Positions 25,158-39,713 of a DNA stretch of 64,000 nt are shown here, piece by piece. A model generated the notes under the pieces. It was not told the DNA's origin. It did not search any database and was given only the letters and a program-made list of their open reading frames with translations. The translations under genes were made by a program, and so were the position numbers. Positions within the stretch are counted from its first letter, which is position 1, and each line of letters begins with the position of its first letter. The stretch covers positions 1,860,001 through 1,924,000 of the forward strand of contig OY540820.1 in NCBI GenBank assembly GCA_961205875.1, read 5' to 3'. This DNA comes from Sialis fuliginosa (lineage: Eukaryota > Arthropoda > Insecta > Megaloptera > Sialidae).

Positions 25158-25395
25158 ATGTCAAATCTAGTCGTTTAGACACTAAATTTCCGATAAGTAT
25201 CCAAAAACTGATGGAATTGATTTAAAATAATTTGATCCGATTGTTATGGTACGAATCGAGACGTTTATTATAAAAATACACTGATTTAATACAAATCGAG
25301 TCGATTTGCAGATGTTATATGTTTATTTACGTGTATGATTTATTTTATGTTTAATCTATTGCTTATGCATGTTTATATTTATGTTTATGTATTTG
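25158..25395 (+). repeat. Core 16, subtype B (238 bp)
   Basis: Dyad at 25292-25308. Lacks the private changes of its counterpart, core 13, so those arose after the trimer duplication or were erased here. Confidence 0.93.
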
Positions 25396-25785
25396 TTTAT
25401 GTTTATGTTTATGTTTATGTTTATGTTTATGTTTATGTTTATGTTTATGTTTATGTTTATGTTTATGTTTATGTTTATGTTTATGTTTATGTTTATGTTT
25501 ATGTTTATGTTTATGTTTATGTTTATGTTTATGTTTATGTTTATGTTTATGTTTATGTTTATGTTTATGTTTATGTTTATGTTTATGTTTATGTTTATGT
25601 TTATGTTTATGTTTATGTTTATGTTTATGTTTATGTTTATGTTTATGTTTATGTTTATGTTTATGTTTATGTTTATGTTTATGTTTATGTTTATGTTTAT
25701 GTTTATGTTTATGTTTATGTTTATGTTTATGTTTATGTTTATGTTTATGTTTATGTTTATGTTTATGTTTATGTTTATGTTTATG
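25396..25785 (+). repeat. Unit 16 hexamer array, (TTTATG)65
   Basis: 65 perfect copies. Confidence 0.97.
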
Positions 25786-27392
25786 TTTTAATTTAAGTTC
25801 AAGTTTATGATTAAACATAAATTTAAACATAAATTTAAACATAAATTTATACATAAATTTAAACATAAATTTAAACATAAATTTAAACATAAATTTAAAC
25901 ATAAATTTAAACATAAATTATAACATAAATTTAAACTTAAATTTAAACATAAATTTAAACATAAATTAAAACTTAAACTTAGACATAAATTTAAACATAA
26001 ATTTAAACATAAATTTAAACATAAATTTAAACATAAAATTTAACATAAATTTAAACATAAATTTAACACAAATTTAAACATAAATTTAAACATAAAATTT
26101 AAACATAAATTTAAACATAAATTTGAACATAAATTTAAACATAAATTTAAACATTAATTTAAACTTAAATTTAAACATAAATTTAAACATAAACTAAAAC
26201 ATAAATTTAAACATAAATTTAAACATAAAATTAAAGATAAATTTAAACATAAATTTAAACATAAATTAAAACATAAATTTAAACATAAATTAAAACATAA
26301 ACTTAAACATAAATTTAAACTTAAATTTAAATATAAACTTAAACATAAACCTAAACATAAATTTAAACATAAATTTAAACATAAATTTAAACATAAATTT
26401 AAACATAAATTTAAACATAAATTTAAACATAAATTTAAACATAAATTTAAACTTAAATTTAAACATTAATTTAAATATAAAACTAAACATAAATTTAAAC
26501 ATAAATTTAAACATAAATTTAAACATAAATTTAAACATAAATTAATACATAAACTTAGACATAAATTAAAACATAAACTTAGACATAAATTTAAACATAA
26601 ATTAAAACATATATTTAAACTTAAATTTAAACATAAATTTAAACATAAAATTAAAGATAAATTTAAACATAAATTTAAACATAAATTAAAACATAAATTT
26701 AAACATAAATTAAAACATAAACTTAGACATAAATTTAAACTTAAATTTAAATATAAACTTAAACATAAACCTAAACATAAATTTAAACATAAATTTAAAC
26801 ATAAATTTAAACATAAATTTAAACATAAATTTAAACTTAAATTTAAACATAAATTTAAACATAAATTAAAACATAAACTTAGACATAAATTAAAACATAA
26901 ACTTAGACATAAATTTAAACATAAATTAAAACATATATTTTAACTTAAATTTTAACATAAATTTAAACTTAAATTTAAACATAAATTTAAACATAAATTT
27001 AAACATAAATCTAACCATAAATTTAAACATAAATTTAAACATAAATTTAGACATAAATTTAAACATAAATTTAAACGTAAATTTAAATTAAAATTTAAAC
27101 ATAAATTTAAACATAAATTTAGACATAAATTTCAACATAAATTTAAACATAAATTTAAATTAAAATTTAAACATAAATTTAAACATAAATTTGAACATAA
27201 ATTTAAATTAAAATTTAAACATAAATTTAAACTTAAATTTAAACATAAATTTAAACTTAAATTTAAACATAAATTTAAACATAAATTTAAACATAAATTT
27301 AAACATAAATTAAAACATAAACTTAAACATAAATTTAAACTTAAATTTAAATATAATCTTAAACATAAACCTAAACATAAATTTAAACATAA
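25786..27392 (+). repeat. Unit 16 12-mer tail (1607 bp)
   Basis: Counterpart of the unit 13 tail (TTTTAACAT near 26949, TTTCAACAT near 27130). Private TTTATACAT near 25846. Confidence 0.92.
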
Positions 27393-27630
27393 ATGTCAAA
27401 TCTAGTCGTTTAGACACTAAATTTCCGATAAGTATCCAAAAACTGATGGAATTGATTTAAAATAATTTGATCCGATTGTTATGGTACGAATCGAGACGTT
27501 TATTATAAAAATACACTGATTTAATACAAATCGAGTCGATTTGCAGATGTTATATGTTTATTTACGTGTATGATTTATTTTATGTTTAATCTATTGCTTA
27601 TGCATGTTTATATTTATGTTTATGTATTTG
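27393..27630 (+). repeat. Core 17, subtype B (238 bp)
   Basis: Dyad at 27527-27543. Confidence 0.93.
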
Positions 27631-27954
27631 TTTATGTTTATGTTTATGTTTATGTTTATGTTTATGTTTATGTTTATGTTTATGTTTATGTTTATGTTTA
27701 TGTTTATGTTTATGTTTATGTTTATGTTTATGTTTATGTTTATGTTTATGTTTATGTTTATGTTTATGTTTATGTTTATGTTTATGTTTATGTTTATGTT
27801 TATGTTTATGTTTATGTTTATGTTTATGTTTATGTTTATGTTTATGTTTATGTTTATGTTTATGTTTATGTTTATGTTTATGTTTATGTTTATGTTTATG
27901 TTTATGTTTATGTTTATGTTTATGTTTATGTTTATGTTTATGTTTATGTTTATG
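27631..27954 (+). repeat. Unit 17 hexamer array, (TTTATG)54
   Basis: 54 perfect copies. Confidence 0.97.
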
Positions 27955-29585
27955 TTTTAATTTAAGTTCAAGTTTATGATTAAACATAAATTTAAACATA
28001 AATTTAAACATAAATTTAAACATAAATTTAAACATAAATTTAAACATAAATTTAAACATAAATTTAAACATAAATTTAAACATAAATTATAACATAAATT
28101 TAAACTTAAATTTAAACATAAATTTAAACATAAATTAAAACATAAACTTAGACATAAATTTAAACATAAATTTAAACATAAATTTAAACATTAATTTAAA
28201 CATAAAATTTAACATAAATTTAAACATAAATTTAACACAAATTTAAACATAAATTTAAACATAAAATTTAAACATAAATTTAAACATAAATTTGAACATA
28301 AATTTAAACATAAATTTAAACATTAATTTAAACTTAAATTTAAACATAAATTTAAACATAAACTAAAACATAAATTTAAACATAAATTTAAACATAAAAT
28401 TAAAGATAAATTTAAACATAAATTTAAACATAAATTAAAACATAAATTTAAACATAAATTAAAACATAAACTTAAACATAAATTTAAACTTAAATTTAAA
28501 TATAAACTTAAACATAAACCTAAACATAAATTTAAACATAAATTTAAACATAAATTTAAACATAAATTTAAACATAAATTTAAACATAAATTTAAACATA
28601 AATTTAAACATAAATTTAAACTTAAATTTAAACATTAATTTAAATATAAAACTAAACATAAATTTAAACATAAATTTAAACATAAATTTAAACATAAATT
28701 TAAACATAAATTAATACTTAAACTTAGACATAAATTAAAACATAAACTTAGACATAAATTTAAACATAAATTAAAACATATATTTAAACTTAAATTTAAA
28801 CATAAATTTAAACATAAAATTAAAGATAAATTTAAACATAAATTTAAACATAAATTAAAACATAAATTTATACATAAATTAAAACATAAACTTAAACATA
28901 AATTTAAACTTAAATTTAAATATAAACTTAAACATAAACCTAAACATAAATTTAAACATAAATTTAAACATAAATTTAAACATAAATTTAAACATAAATT
29001 TAAACTTAAATTTAAACATAAATTTAAACATAAATTAAAACATAAACTTAGACATAAATTAAAACATAAACTTAGACATAAATTTAAACATAAATTAAAA
29101 CATATATTTTAACTTAAATTTAAACATAAATTTAAACTTAAATTTAAACATAAATTTAAACTTAAATTTAAACATAAATTTAAACATAAATTTAAACATA
29201 AATCTAACCATAAATTTAAACATAAATTTAAACATAAATTTAGACATAAATTTAAACATAAATTTAAACGTAAATTTAAATTAAAATTTAAACATAAATT
29301 TAAACATAAATTTAGACATAAATTTAAACTAAAATTTAAACATAAATTTAAATTAAAATTTAAACATAAATTTAAACATAAATTTGAACATAAATTTAAA
29401 TTAAAATTTAAACATAAATTTAAACTTAAATTTAAACATAAATTTAAACTTAAATTTAAACATAAATTTAAACATAAATTTAAACATAAATTTAAACATA
29501 AATTAAAACATAAACTTAAACATAAATTTAAACTTAAATTTAAATATAATCTTAAACATAAACCTAAACATAAATTTAAACATAA
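27955..29585 (+). repeat. Unit 17 12-mer tail (1631 bp)
   Basis: Counterpart of the unit 14 tail (TTAATACTTAAAC near 28711, TTTATACAT near 28868). Net gain of 12 bp against it; an extra CTTAAATTT block is present near 29160. Confidence 0.92.
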
Positions 29586-29823
29586 ATGTCAAATCTAGTC
29601 GTTTAGACACTAAATTTCCGATAAGTATCCAAAAACTGATGGAATTGATTTAAAATAATTTGATCCGATTGTTATGGTACGAATCGAGACGTTTATTATA
29701 AAAATACACTGATTTAATACAAATCGAGTCGATTTGCAGATGTTATATGTTTATTTACGTGTATGATTTATTTTATGTTTAATCTATTGCTTATGCATGT
29801 TTATATTTATGTTTATGTATTTG
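29586..29823 (+). repeat. Core 18, subtype B (238 bp)
   Basis: Dyad at 29720-29736. Confidence 0.93.
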
Positions 29824-30123
29824 TTTATGTTTATGTTTATGTTTATGTTTATGTTTATATTTATGTTTATGTTTATGTTTATGTTTATGTTTATGTTTAT
29901 GTTTATGTTTATGTTTATGTTTATGTTTATGTTTATGTTTATGTTTATGTTTATGTTTATGTTTATGTTTATGTTTATGTTAATGTTTATGTTTATGTTT
30001 ATGTTTATGTTTATGTTTATGTTTATGTTTAAGTTTATGTTTATGTTTATGTTTATGTTTATGTTTATGTTTATGTTTATGTTTATGTTTATGTTTATGT
30101 TTATGTTTATGTTTATGTTTATG
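29824..30123 (+). repeat. Unit 18 hexamer array, 50 copies with three internal variants
   Basis: TTTATA, TTAATG and TTTAAG occur in the same order as in unit 15. Confidence 0.96.
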
Positions 30124-31881
30124 TTTTAATTTAAGTTCAAGTTTATGTTTAAACATAAACTTAAACATAAATTTAAACATAAATTTAAACATAAATTTAA
30201 ACATAAATTTAAACATAAATTTAAACATAAATTAAAACATAAACTTAAACATAAATTTAAACATAAATTTAAACATAAACTTAAACATAAATTTAAACAT
30301 AAAATTTAACATAAATTTAAACATAAATTTAAACATAAATTTAAACATAAATTTAAACATAAATTTAAACATAAATTTAAACATAAATTTAAACATAAAT
30401 TTAAACATAAATTTAAACATAAATTTAAACATAAATTTAAACATAAATTATAACATAAATTTAAACTTAAATTTAAACATAAATTTAAACATAAATTAAA
30501 ACATAAACTTAGACATAAATTTAAACATAAATTTAAACATAAATTTAAACATAAATTTAAACATAAAATTTAACATAAATTTAAACATAAATTTAAACAT
30601 AAAATTTAAACATAAATTTAAACATAAATTTGAACATAAATTTAAACATAAATTTAAACATTAATTTACACTTAAATTTAAACATAAATTTAAACATAAA
30701 CTAAAACATAAATTTAAACATAAATTTAAACATAAAATTAAAGATTAATTTAAACATAAATTTAAACATAAATTAAAACAAAAACATAAATTTAAACATA
30801 AATTAAAACATAAACTTAAACATAAATTTAAACTTAAATTTAAATATAAACTTAAACATAAACCTAAACATAAATTTAAACATAAATTTAAACATAAATT
30901 TAAACATAAATTTAAACATAAATTTAAACATAAATTTAAACATAAATTTAAACTTAAATTTAAACATTAATTTAAATATAAAACTAAACATAAATTTAAA
31001 CATAAATTTAAACATAAATTTAAACATAAATTAATACATAAACTTAGACATAAATTAAAACATAAACTTAGACATAAATTTAAACATAAATTAAAACATA
31101 TATTTAAACTTAAATTTAAACATAAATTTAAACATAAAATTAAAGATAAATTTAAACATAAATTTAAACATAAATTAAAACATAAATTTAAACATAAATT
31201 AAAACATAAACTTAGACATAAATTTAAACTTAAATTTAAATATAAACTTAAACATAAAACTAAACATAAATTTAAACATAAATTTAAACATAAATTTAAA
31301 CATAAATTTAAACATAAATTTAAACTTAAATTTAAACATAAATTTAAACATAAATTAAAACATAAACTTAGACATAAATTAAAACATAAACTTAGACATA
31401 AATTTAAACATAAATTAAAACATATATTTTAACTTAAATTTAAACATAAATTTAAACTTAAATTTAAACATAAATTTAAACATAAATTTAAACATAAATC
31501 TAACCATAAATTTAAACATAAATTTAAACATAAATTTAGACATAAATTTAAACATAAATTTAAACGTAAATTTAAATTAAAATTTAAACATAAATTTAAA
31601 CATAAATTTAGACATAAATTTAAACATAAATTTAAACATAAATTTAAATTAAAATTTAAACATAAATTTAAACATAAATTTGAACATAAATTTAAATTAA
31701 AATTTAAACATAAATTTAAACTTAAATTTAAACATAAATTTAAACTTAAATTTAAACATAAATTTAAACATAAATTTAAACATAAATTTAAACATAAATT
31801 AAAACATAAACTTAAACATAAATTTAAACTTAAATTTAAATATAATCTTTAACATAAACCTAAACATAAATTTAAACATAA
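30124..31881 (+). repeat. Unit 18 12-mer tail (1758 bp)
   Basis: Perfect-palindrome hinge at 30139-30162. Private small insertion (AAAACAAAAACAT near 30777) and AATCTTTAACATAAACC at the end. From about 31355 it also matches the end of the unit 20 tail at offset 5306. Confidence 0.92.
30139..30162. repeat. Perfect 24-bp palindromic hinge, unit 18
   Basis: Same TTTAAA-centred palindrome as at 23439-23462, inherited through the trimer duplication. Confidence 0.93.
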
Positions 31882-32119
31882 ATGTCAAATCTAGTCGTTT
31901 AGACACTAAATTTCCGATAAGTATCCAAAAACTGATGGAATTGATTTAAAATAATTTGATCCGATTGTTATGGTACGAATCGAGACGTTTATTATAAAAA
32001 TACACTGATTTAATACAAATCGAGTCGATTTGCAGATGTTATATGTTTATTTACGTGTATGATTTATTTTATGTTTAATCTATTGCTTATGCATGTTTAT
32101 ATTTATGTTTATGTATTTG
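31882..32119 (+). repeat. Core 19, subtype B (238 bp)
   Basis: Dyad at 32016-32032. B core joined to a C-like tail. Confidence 0.93.
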
Positions 32120-32425
32120 TTTATGTTTATGTTTATGTTTATGTTTATGTTTATGTTTATGTTTATGTTTATGTTTATGTTTATGTTTATGTTTATGTTT
32201 ATGTTTATGTTTATGTTTATGTTTATGTTTATGTTTATGTTTATGTTTATGTTTATGTTTATGTTTATGTTTATGTTTATGTTTATGTTTATGTTTATGT
32301 TTATGTTTATGTTTATGTTTATGTTTAAGTTTATGTTTATGTTTATGTTTATGTTTATGTTTATGTTTGTGTTTGTGTTTGTGTTTGTGTTTATGTTTAT
32401 GTTTATGTTTCTGTTTATGTTTATG
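32120..32425 (+). repeat. Unit 19 hexamer array, 51 copies with right-edge variants
   Basis: One TTTAAG near 32325, four consecutive TTTGTG near 32367-32390, then a TTTCTG close to the end. The GTG/CTG edge is typical of C-type arrays. Confidence 0.96.
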
Positions 32426-34133
32426 TTTTAATTTAAGTTCAAGTTTATGATTTAACATAAACTTAAACATAAATTTAAACATAAATTTAAACATAAATTT
32501 AAACATAAATTTAAACATAAATTAAAACATAAACTTAAACATATATTAAAACATTAATTTAAACATAAATTTAAACATAAATTTAAACATAAATTTAAAC
32601 ATAAATTTAAACATAAATTTAAACATAAATTTAAACATAAATTTAAACATAAATTTAAACATAAATTTAAACATAAATTTAAACATAAATTTTAACATAA
32701 ATTTAAACATAAATTTAAACATAAATTTAAACATAAATTATAACATAAATTTAAACATAAATTACAACTATAATTTAAACATAAGTTTAAACATAAATTT
32801 AAACATAAATTTAAACATAAATTTAAACATAAATTTAAACATAAATTTAAACATAAATTTAAACATAAATTTAAACATAAATTTAAACATAAATTTAAAC
32901 ATAAATTTAAACATAAATTTAAACATAAATTTAAACATAAATTTAAACATAAATTTAAACATAAATTTAAACATAAATTTAAACATAAAATTTAACATAA
33001 ATTTAAACATAAAATTTAAACATAAATTTAAACATAAATTTGAACATAAATTTGAACATAAATTTAAACATAAATTTAAACATAAATTTAAACATATATT
33101 TAAACATAAATTTAAACATAAATTTAAACATAAATTTAAACATAAATTTAAACATAAATTTAAACATAAATTTAAACATAAATTTAAACATAAATTTAAA
33201 CATAAATTTAAACATAAATTAAAACATAAATTTAAACATAAATTTAAACATAAAATTTAAACATAAATTTAAACATAAATTTGAACTTAAATTTAAACAT
33301 AAATTTAAACATTAATTTAAACATAAATTAAAACATAAATTTAAACATAAATTTAAACATAAATTTAAACATAAATTTAAACATAAAATTTAAACATATA
33401 GTTAAACATAAATTTAAACATAAATTTAAACATAAATTTAAACATAAATTTAAACATAAATTTAAACATAAATTAAAACATAAATTTAAACATAAATTTA
33501 AACATAAAATTTAAACATAAATTTAAACATAAATTTGAACTTAAATTTAAACATAAAATTTAAACATAAATTTAAACATAAATTTGAACTTAAATTTAAA
33601 CATAAATTAAAACATTAATTAAAACATAAACTTAGACATAAATTTATACATAAATTTAAACATAAATTTAAACATAAATTTAAACATAAATTTAAACATA
33701 AATTTAAACATAAATTTAAACATAAATTAAAACATAAATTTAAACATAAATTTAAACATAAAATTTAAACATAAATTTAAACATAAATTTAAACATAAAT
33801 TTAAACATAAAATTAAACATAAGTTTAAACATAAATTTAAACATAAATTTAAACATAAATTAAAACATAAACTTAAACATAAATTTAAACGTAAATTTAA
33901 ACATAAATTTAAACATAAATTTAAACATAAATTATAACATAAATTAAACATAAATTTAAACTTAAATTTAAACATAAATTTAAACCTAAATTTAAACATA
34001 AAATTAAACATAAGTTTAAACATAAATTTAAACATAAATTTAAACATAAATTTAAACATAAATTTAAACTTAAATTTAAACATAAATTTAAACATAAATT
34101 TAAACTTAAATTTAAACATAAATTCAAACATAA
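32426..34133 (+). repeat. Unit 19 12-mer tail (1708 bp), C-like
   Basis: Hinge centre altered to ATTTAA. Marker ACAACTATAATTTAAACATA near 32764, GTTTAAAC blocks, and the end AATTCAAACATAAATG that precedes C1 cores. This unit is a B/C chimera. Confidence 0.9.
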
Positions 34134-34353
34134 ATGTCAAATCTAGTCGTTTAGACACTAAATTTCCGATAAGTATCCAAAAACTGATGGAATTGATTTA
34201 ATATAATTTGATCTGATTGTTATGGTACGAATCGACACGTTTATTGTCAAAATTCACCGATTTAATACAAATCGAGTCGATTTGCAGATGTTATATGTTT
34301 ATTTACGTGTATGATTTAGTTTATGTTTAATCTATTGCTTATGCATGTTTATA
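34134..34353 (+). repeat. Core 20, subtype C1 (220 bp)
   Basis: First C core: TTTAATATAATTTGATCTG (CpG to TpG in GATCCG), GAATCGACACG, TTTATTGTCAAAATTCACCG and GATTTAGTTTATG. Dyad at 34268-34284. Confidence 0.93.
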
Positions 34354-34869
34354 TTTATGTTTATGTTTATGTTTATGTTTATGTTTATGTTTATGTTTAT
34401 GTTTGTGTTTGTGTTTATGTTTATGTTTATGTTTATGTTTATGTTTATGTTTATGTTTATGTTTATGTTTATGTTTATGTTTATGTTTATGTTTATGTTT
34501 ATGTTTATGTTTATGTTTATGTTTATGTTTATGTTTATGTTTATGTTTATGTTTATGTTTATGTTTATGTTTATGTTTATGTTTATGTTTATGTTTATGT
34601 TTATGTTTATGTTTATGTTTATGTTTATGTTTATGTTTATGTTTATGTTTATGTTTATGTTTATGTTTATGTTTATGTTTATGTTTATGTTTATGTTTAT
34701 GTTTATGTTTATGTTTATGTTTATGTTTATGTTTATGTTTATGTTTATGTTTATGTTTATGTTTATGTTTATGTTTATGTTTATGTTTATGTTTATGTTT
34801 ATGTTTATGTTTATGTTTGTGTTTGTGTTTGTGTTTATGTTTATGTTTATGTTTCTGTTTATGTTTATG
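34354..34869 (+). repeat. Unit 20 hexamer array, 86 copies with variants at both ends
   Basis: Two TTTGTG near 34402-34413, three near 34816-34833, and a TTTCTG near 34852. The hinge side reads TTTTAATTAAAG, the C1/C3 form. Confidence 0.96.
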
Positions 34870-37187
34870 TTTTAATTAAAGTTCAAGTTTATGATTAAAC
34901 ATAAACTTAAACATAAATTTAAACATAAATTTAAACATAAATTTAAACATAAATTAAAACATAAACTTAAAAATAAATTAAAACATAAATTTAAACATAA
35001 ATTTAAACATAAATTTAAACTTAAATTTAAAAATAAATTTAAACATAAATTTGAACTTAAATTTAAACATAAATTAAAACATAAATTAAAACATAAACTT
35101 AGACATAAATTTAAACATAAATTTAAACATAAATTTAAACATAAAATTTAACATAAATTTAAACATAAATTTAAACATAAATTTAAACATAAATTTAAAC
35201 ATAAAATATAACATAAATTTAAACATAATTTTAAACAAATTTAATCATAAATTTAAACATAAATTTAAACATAAATTTAAACATGAATTTAAACATAAAT
35301 TTAAACATAAAATTTAAACATAAATTTAAACATAAATTTGAACTTAAATTTAAACATAAATTAAAACATAAATTAAAACATAAACTTAGACATAAATTTA
35401 TACATAAATTTAAACATAAATTTAAACATAAATTTAAACATAAATTAAAACATAAATTTAAACATAAATTTAAACATAAAATTTAAATATAAATTTAAAC
35501 ATAAATTTGAACTTAAATTTTAACATAAATTTAAACATTATTTTAAACATAAATTAAAACATAAATTTCAACATAAATTTAAACATAAATTTAAACATAA
35601 ATTTAAACATAAATTTAAACATAAATTTAAACATAAAATTTAACATAAATTTAAACATAAATTTAAACAATAAATTTAAACATAAATTAAAACATAAAAT
35701 TGTACTTAAATTTAAACATAAATTTAAACATTAATTTAAACATAAATTATAACATAAATTTAAACATAAATTTAAACTTAAATTTAAACATAAATTTAAA
35801 CATTAATTTAAACATAAATTAAAACATAAATTTAAACATTAATTTAAACATAAATTTAAACATAAAATTTAAACATAAATTTAAACATAAATTTGAATTT
35901 AAATTTAAACATAAATTAAAACATTAATTAAACCATAAACTTAGACATAAACTTAAACATAAATTTAAACATAAATTTAAACATAAATTTAAACATAAAT
36001 TTAAACATAAATTAAAACATAAACTTAAAAATAAATTAAAACATAAATTTAAACATAATTTTAAACATAAATTTAAACTTAAATTTAAACATAAATTTAA
36101 ACATAAATTTAAACATTAATTTAAACATAAATTTAAACATAAATTTAAACATAAATTTAAACATAAAATTAAACATAAGTTTAAACATAAATTTAAACAT
36201 AAATTTAAACATAAATTTAAACATAAAATTTAAACATTAATTTAAACATAAATTTGAATTTAAATTTAAACATAAATTAAAACATTAATTAAACCATAAA
36301 CTTAGACATAAATTTAAACATAAATTTAAACATAAATTTAAACTTAAATTTAAACATAAATTTAAACATTAATTTAAACATAAATTTAAACATAAATTTA
36401 AACATAAATTTAAACATAAAATTAAACATAAGTTTAAACATAAATTTAAACATAAATTTAAACATAAATTAAAACATAAACATAAACATAAATTTAAACG
36501 TAAATTTAAACATAAATTTAAACATAAATTTTAACATAAATTTAAACTTAAATTTAAACATAAATTTAAACATAAATTTAAACATAAATTTAAACATAAA
36601 ATTAAACATAAATTTAAAATTAAATTTAAACATAAATTTAAACATAAATTTAAACATAAATTAAAACATAAACTTAGACATAAATTAAAACATAAACTTA
36701 GACATAAATTTAAACATAAATTAAAACATATATTTTAACTTAAATTTAAACATAAATTTAAACTTAAATTTAAACATAAATTTAAACATAAATTTAAACA
36801 TAAATCTAACCATAAATTTAAACATAAATTTAAACATAAATTTAGACATAAATTTAAACATAAATTTAAACGTAAATTTAAATTAAAATTTAAACATAAA
36901 TTTAAACATAAATTTAGACATAAATTTAAACATAAATTTAAACATAAATTTTAATTAAAATTTAAACATAAATTTAAACATAAATTTGAACATAAATTTA
37001 AATTAAAATTTAAACATAAATTTAAACTTAAATTTAAACATAAATTTAAACTTAAATTTAAACATAAATTTAAACATAAATTTAAACATAAATTTAAACA
37101 TAAATTAAAACATAAACTTAAACATAAATTTAAACTTAAATTTAAATATAATCTTAAACATAAACCTAAACATAAATTTAAACATAA
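34870..37187 (+). repeat. Unit 20 12-mer tail (2318 bp), C-to-B chimera
   Basis: C-type to about 36660, including pure reverse hexamers (CATAAACATAAACATA at 36475-36490). It then switches to B sequence with CTTAGACATAAATTAAAAC, a CTAACC block near 36806 and the end AATATAATC. The switch is the junction of the 5.3 kb duplication. Confidence 0.9.
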
Positions 37188-37425
37188 ATGTCAAATCTAG
37201 TCGTTTAGACACTAAATTTCCGATAAGTATCCAAAAACTGATGGAATTGATTTAAAATAATTTGATCCGATTGTTATGGTACGAATCGAGACGTTTATTA
37301 TAAAAATACACTGATTTAATACAAATCGAGTCGATTTGCAGATGTTATATGTTTATTTACGTGTATGATTTATTTTATGTTTAATCTATTGCTTATGCAT
37401 GTTTATATTTATGTTTATGTATTTG
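37188..37425 (+). repeat. Core 21, subtype B (238 bp), isolated among C cores
   Basis: A B core flanked by C1 cores 20 and 22, explained by the 5.3 kb duplication. Dyad at 37322-37338. Confidence 0.93.
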
Positions 37426-37761
37426 TTTATGTTTATGTTTATGTTTATGTTTATGTTTATGTTTATGTTTATGTTTATGTTTATGTTTATGTTTATGTTT
37501 ATGTTTATGTTTATGTTTATGTTTATGTTTATGTTTATGTTTATGTTTATGTTTATGTTTATGTTTATGTTTATGTTTATGTTTATGTTTATGTTTATGT
37601 TTATGTTTATGTTTATGTTTATGTTTATGTTTATGTTTATGTTTATGTTTATGTTTAAGTTTATGTTTATGTTTATGTTTATGTTTATGTTTATGTTTAT
37701 GTTTGTGTTTGTGTTTGTGTTTGTGTTTATGTTTATGTTTATGTTTCTGTTTATGTTTATG
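37426..37761 (+). repeat. Unit 21 hexamer array, 56 copies with right-edge variants
   Basis: One TTTAAG, four TTTGTG and one TTTCTG, as in unit 19, but five more TTTATG copies. Confidence 0.96.
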
Positions 37762-39493
37762 TTTTAATTTAAGTTCAAGTTTATGATTAAACATAAACTT
37801 AAACATAAATTTAAACATAAATTTAAACATAAATTTAAACATAAATTTAAACATAAATTAAAACATAAACTTAAACATATATTAAAACATTAATTTAAAC
37901 ATAAATTTAAACATAAATTTAAACATAAATTTAAACATAAATTTAAACATAAATTTAAACATAAATTTAAACATAAATTTAAACATAAATTTAAACATAA
38001 ATTTAAACATAAATTTAAACATAAATTTTAACATAAATTTAAACATAAATTTAAACATAAATTTAAACATAAATTATAACATAAATTTAAACATAAATTA
38101 CAACTATAATTTAAACATAAGTTTAAACATAAATTTAAACATAAATTTAAACATAAATTTAAACATAAATTTAAACATAAATTTAAACATAAATTTAAAC
38201 ATAAATTTAAACATAAATTTAAACATAAATTTAAACATAAATTTAAACATAAATTTAAACATAAATTTAAACATAAATTTAAACATAAATTTAAACATAA
38301 ATTTAAACATAAATTTAAACATAAAATTTAACATAAATTTAAACATAAAATTTAAACATAAATTTAAACATAAATTTGAACATAAATTTGAACATAAATT
38401 TAAACATAAATTTAAACATAAATTTAAACATATATTTAAACATAAATTTAAACATAAATTTAAACATAAATTTAAACATAAATTTAAACATAAATTTAAA
38501 CATAAATTTAAACATAAATTTAAACATAAATTTAAACATAAATTTAAACATAAATTAAAACATAAATTTAAACATAAATTTAAACATAAAATTTAAACAT
38601 AAATTTAAACATAAATTTGAACTTAAATTTAAACATAAATTTAAACATTAATTTAAACATAAATTAAAACATAAATTTAAACATAAATTTAAACATAAAT
38701 TTAAACATAAATTTAAACATAAAATTTAAACATATAGTTAAACATAAATTTAAACATAAATTTAAACATAAATTTAAACATAAATTTAAACATAAATTTA
38801 AACATAAATTAAAACATAAATTTAAACATAAATTTAAACATAAAATTTAAACATAAATTTAAACATAAATTTGAACTTAAATTTAAACATAAAATTTAAA
38901 CATAAATTTAAACATAAATTTGAACTTAAATTTAAACATAAATTAAAACATTAATTAAAACATAAACTTAGACATAAATTTATACATAAATTTAAACATA
39001 AATTTAAACATAAATTTAAACATAAATTTAAACATAAATTTAAACATAAATTTAAACATAAATTAAAACATAAATTTAAACATAAATTTAAACATAAAAT
39101 TTAAACATAAATTAAAACATAAATTTAAACATAAATTTAAACATAAAATTAAACATAAGTTTAAACATAAATTTAAACATAAATTTAAACATAAATTAAA
39201 ACATAAACTTAAACATAAATTTAAACATAAATTTAAACATAAATTTAAATTTTAATTTAAACATAAATTTAAACATAAATTTAAACATAAATTATAACAT
39301 AAATTAAACATAAATTTAAACTTAAATTTAAACATAAATTTAAACCTAAATTTAAACATAAAATTAAACATAAGTTTAAACATAAATTTAAACATAAATT
39401 TAAACATAAATTTAAACATAAATTTAAACTTAAATTTAAACATAAATTTAAACATAAATTTAAACTTAAGTTTAAACATAAATTCAAACATAA
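37762..39493 (+). repeat. Unit 21 12-mer tail (1732 bp)
   Basis: Duplicate of the unit 19 tail, 24 bp longer, with a local difference near 39245 (AAATTTTAATTT). The standard ATTAAA hinge centre is kept, so the ATTTAA of unit 19 is a later change. Ends AATTCAAACATAAATG. Confidence 0.92.
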
Positions 39494-39713
39494 ATGTCAA
39501 ATCTAGTCGTTTAGACACTAAATTTCCGATAAGTATCCAAAAACTGATGGAATTGATTTAATATAATTTGATCTGATTGTTATGGTACGAATCGACACGT
39601 TTATTGTCAAAATTCACCGATTTAATACAAATCGAGTCGATTTGCAGATGTTATATGTTTATTTACGTGTATGATTTAGTTTATGTTTAATCTATTGCTT
39701 ATGCATGTTTATA
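39494..39713 (+). repeat. Core 22, subtype C1 (220 bp)
   Basis: Same C1 marks as core 20, including AAAATTCACCG. Dyad at 39628-39644. Confidence 0.93.

Larger units (their letters stand above)
25158..31881 (+). repeat. Three-unit higher-order repeat, copy 2 (units 16-18, 6724 bp)
   Basis: Second copy of the trimer. Unit offsets are 6700, 6742 and 6718 bp, the differences coming from hexamer copy number (+5, -6, -3) and tail gains of 12, 12 and 24 bp. Confidence 0.88.
31355..36660 (+). repeat. ~5.3 kb tandem duplication, left copy
   Basis: Covers the end of the unit 18 tail, unit 19 and most of unit 20. It matches the right copy at offset 5306, rising to 5336 after the unit 19 array (5 fewer hexamers here) and 5360 in unit 20. 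Confidence 0.85.
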
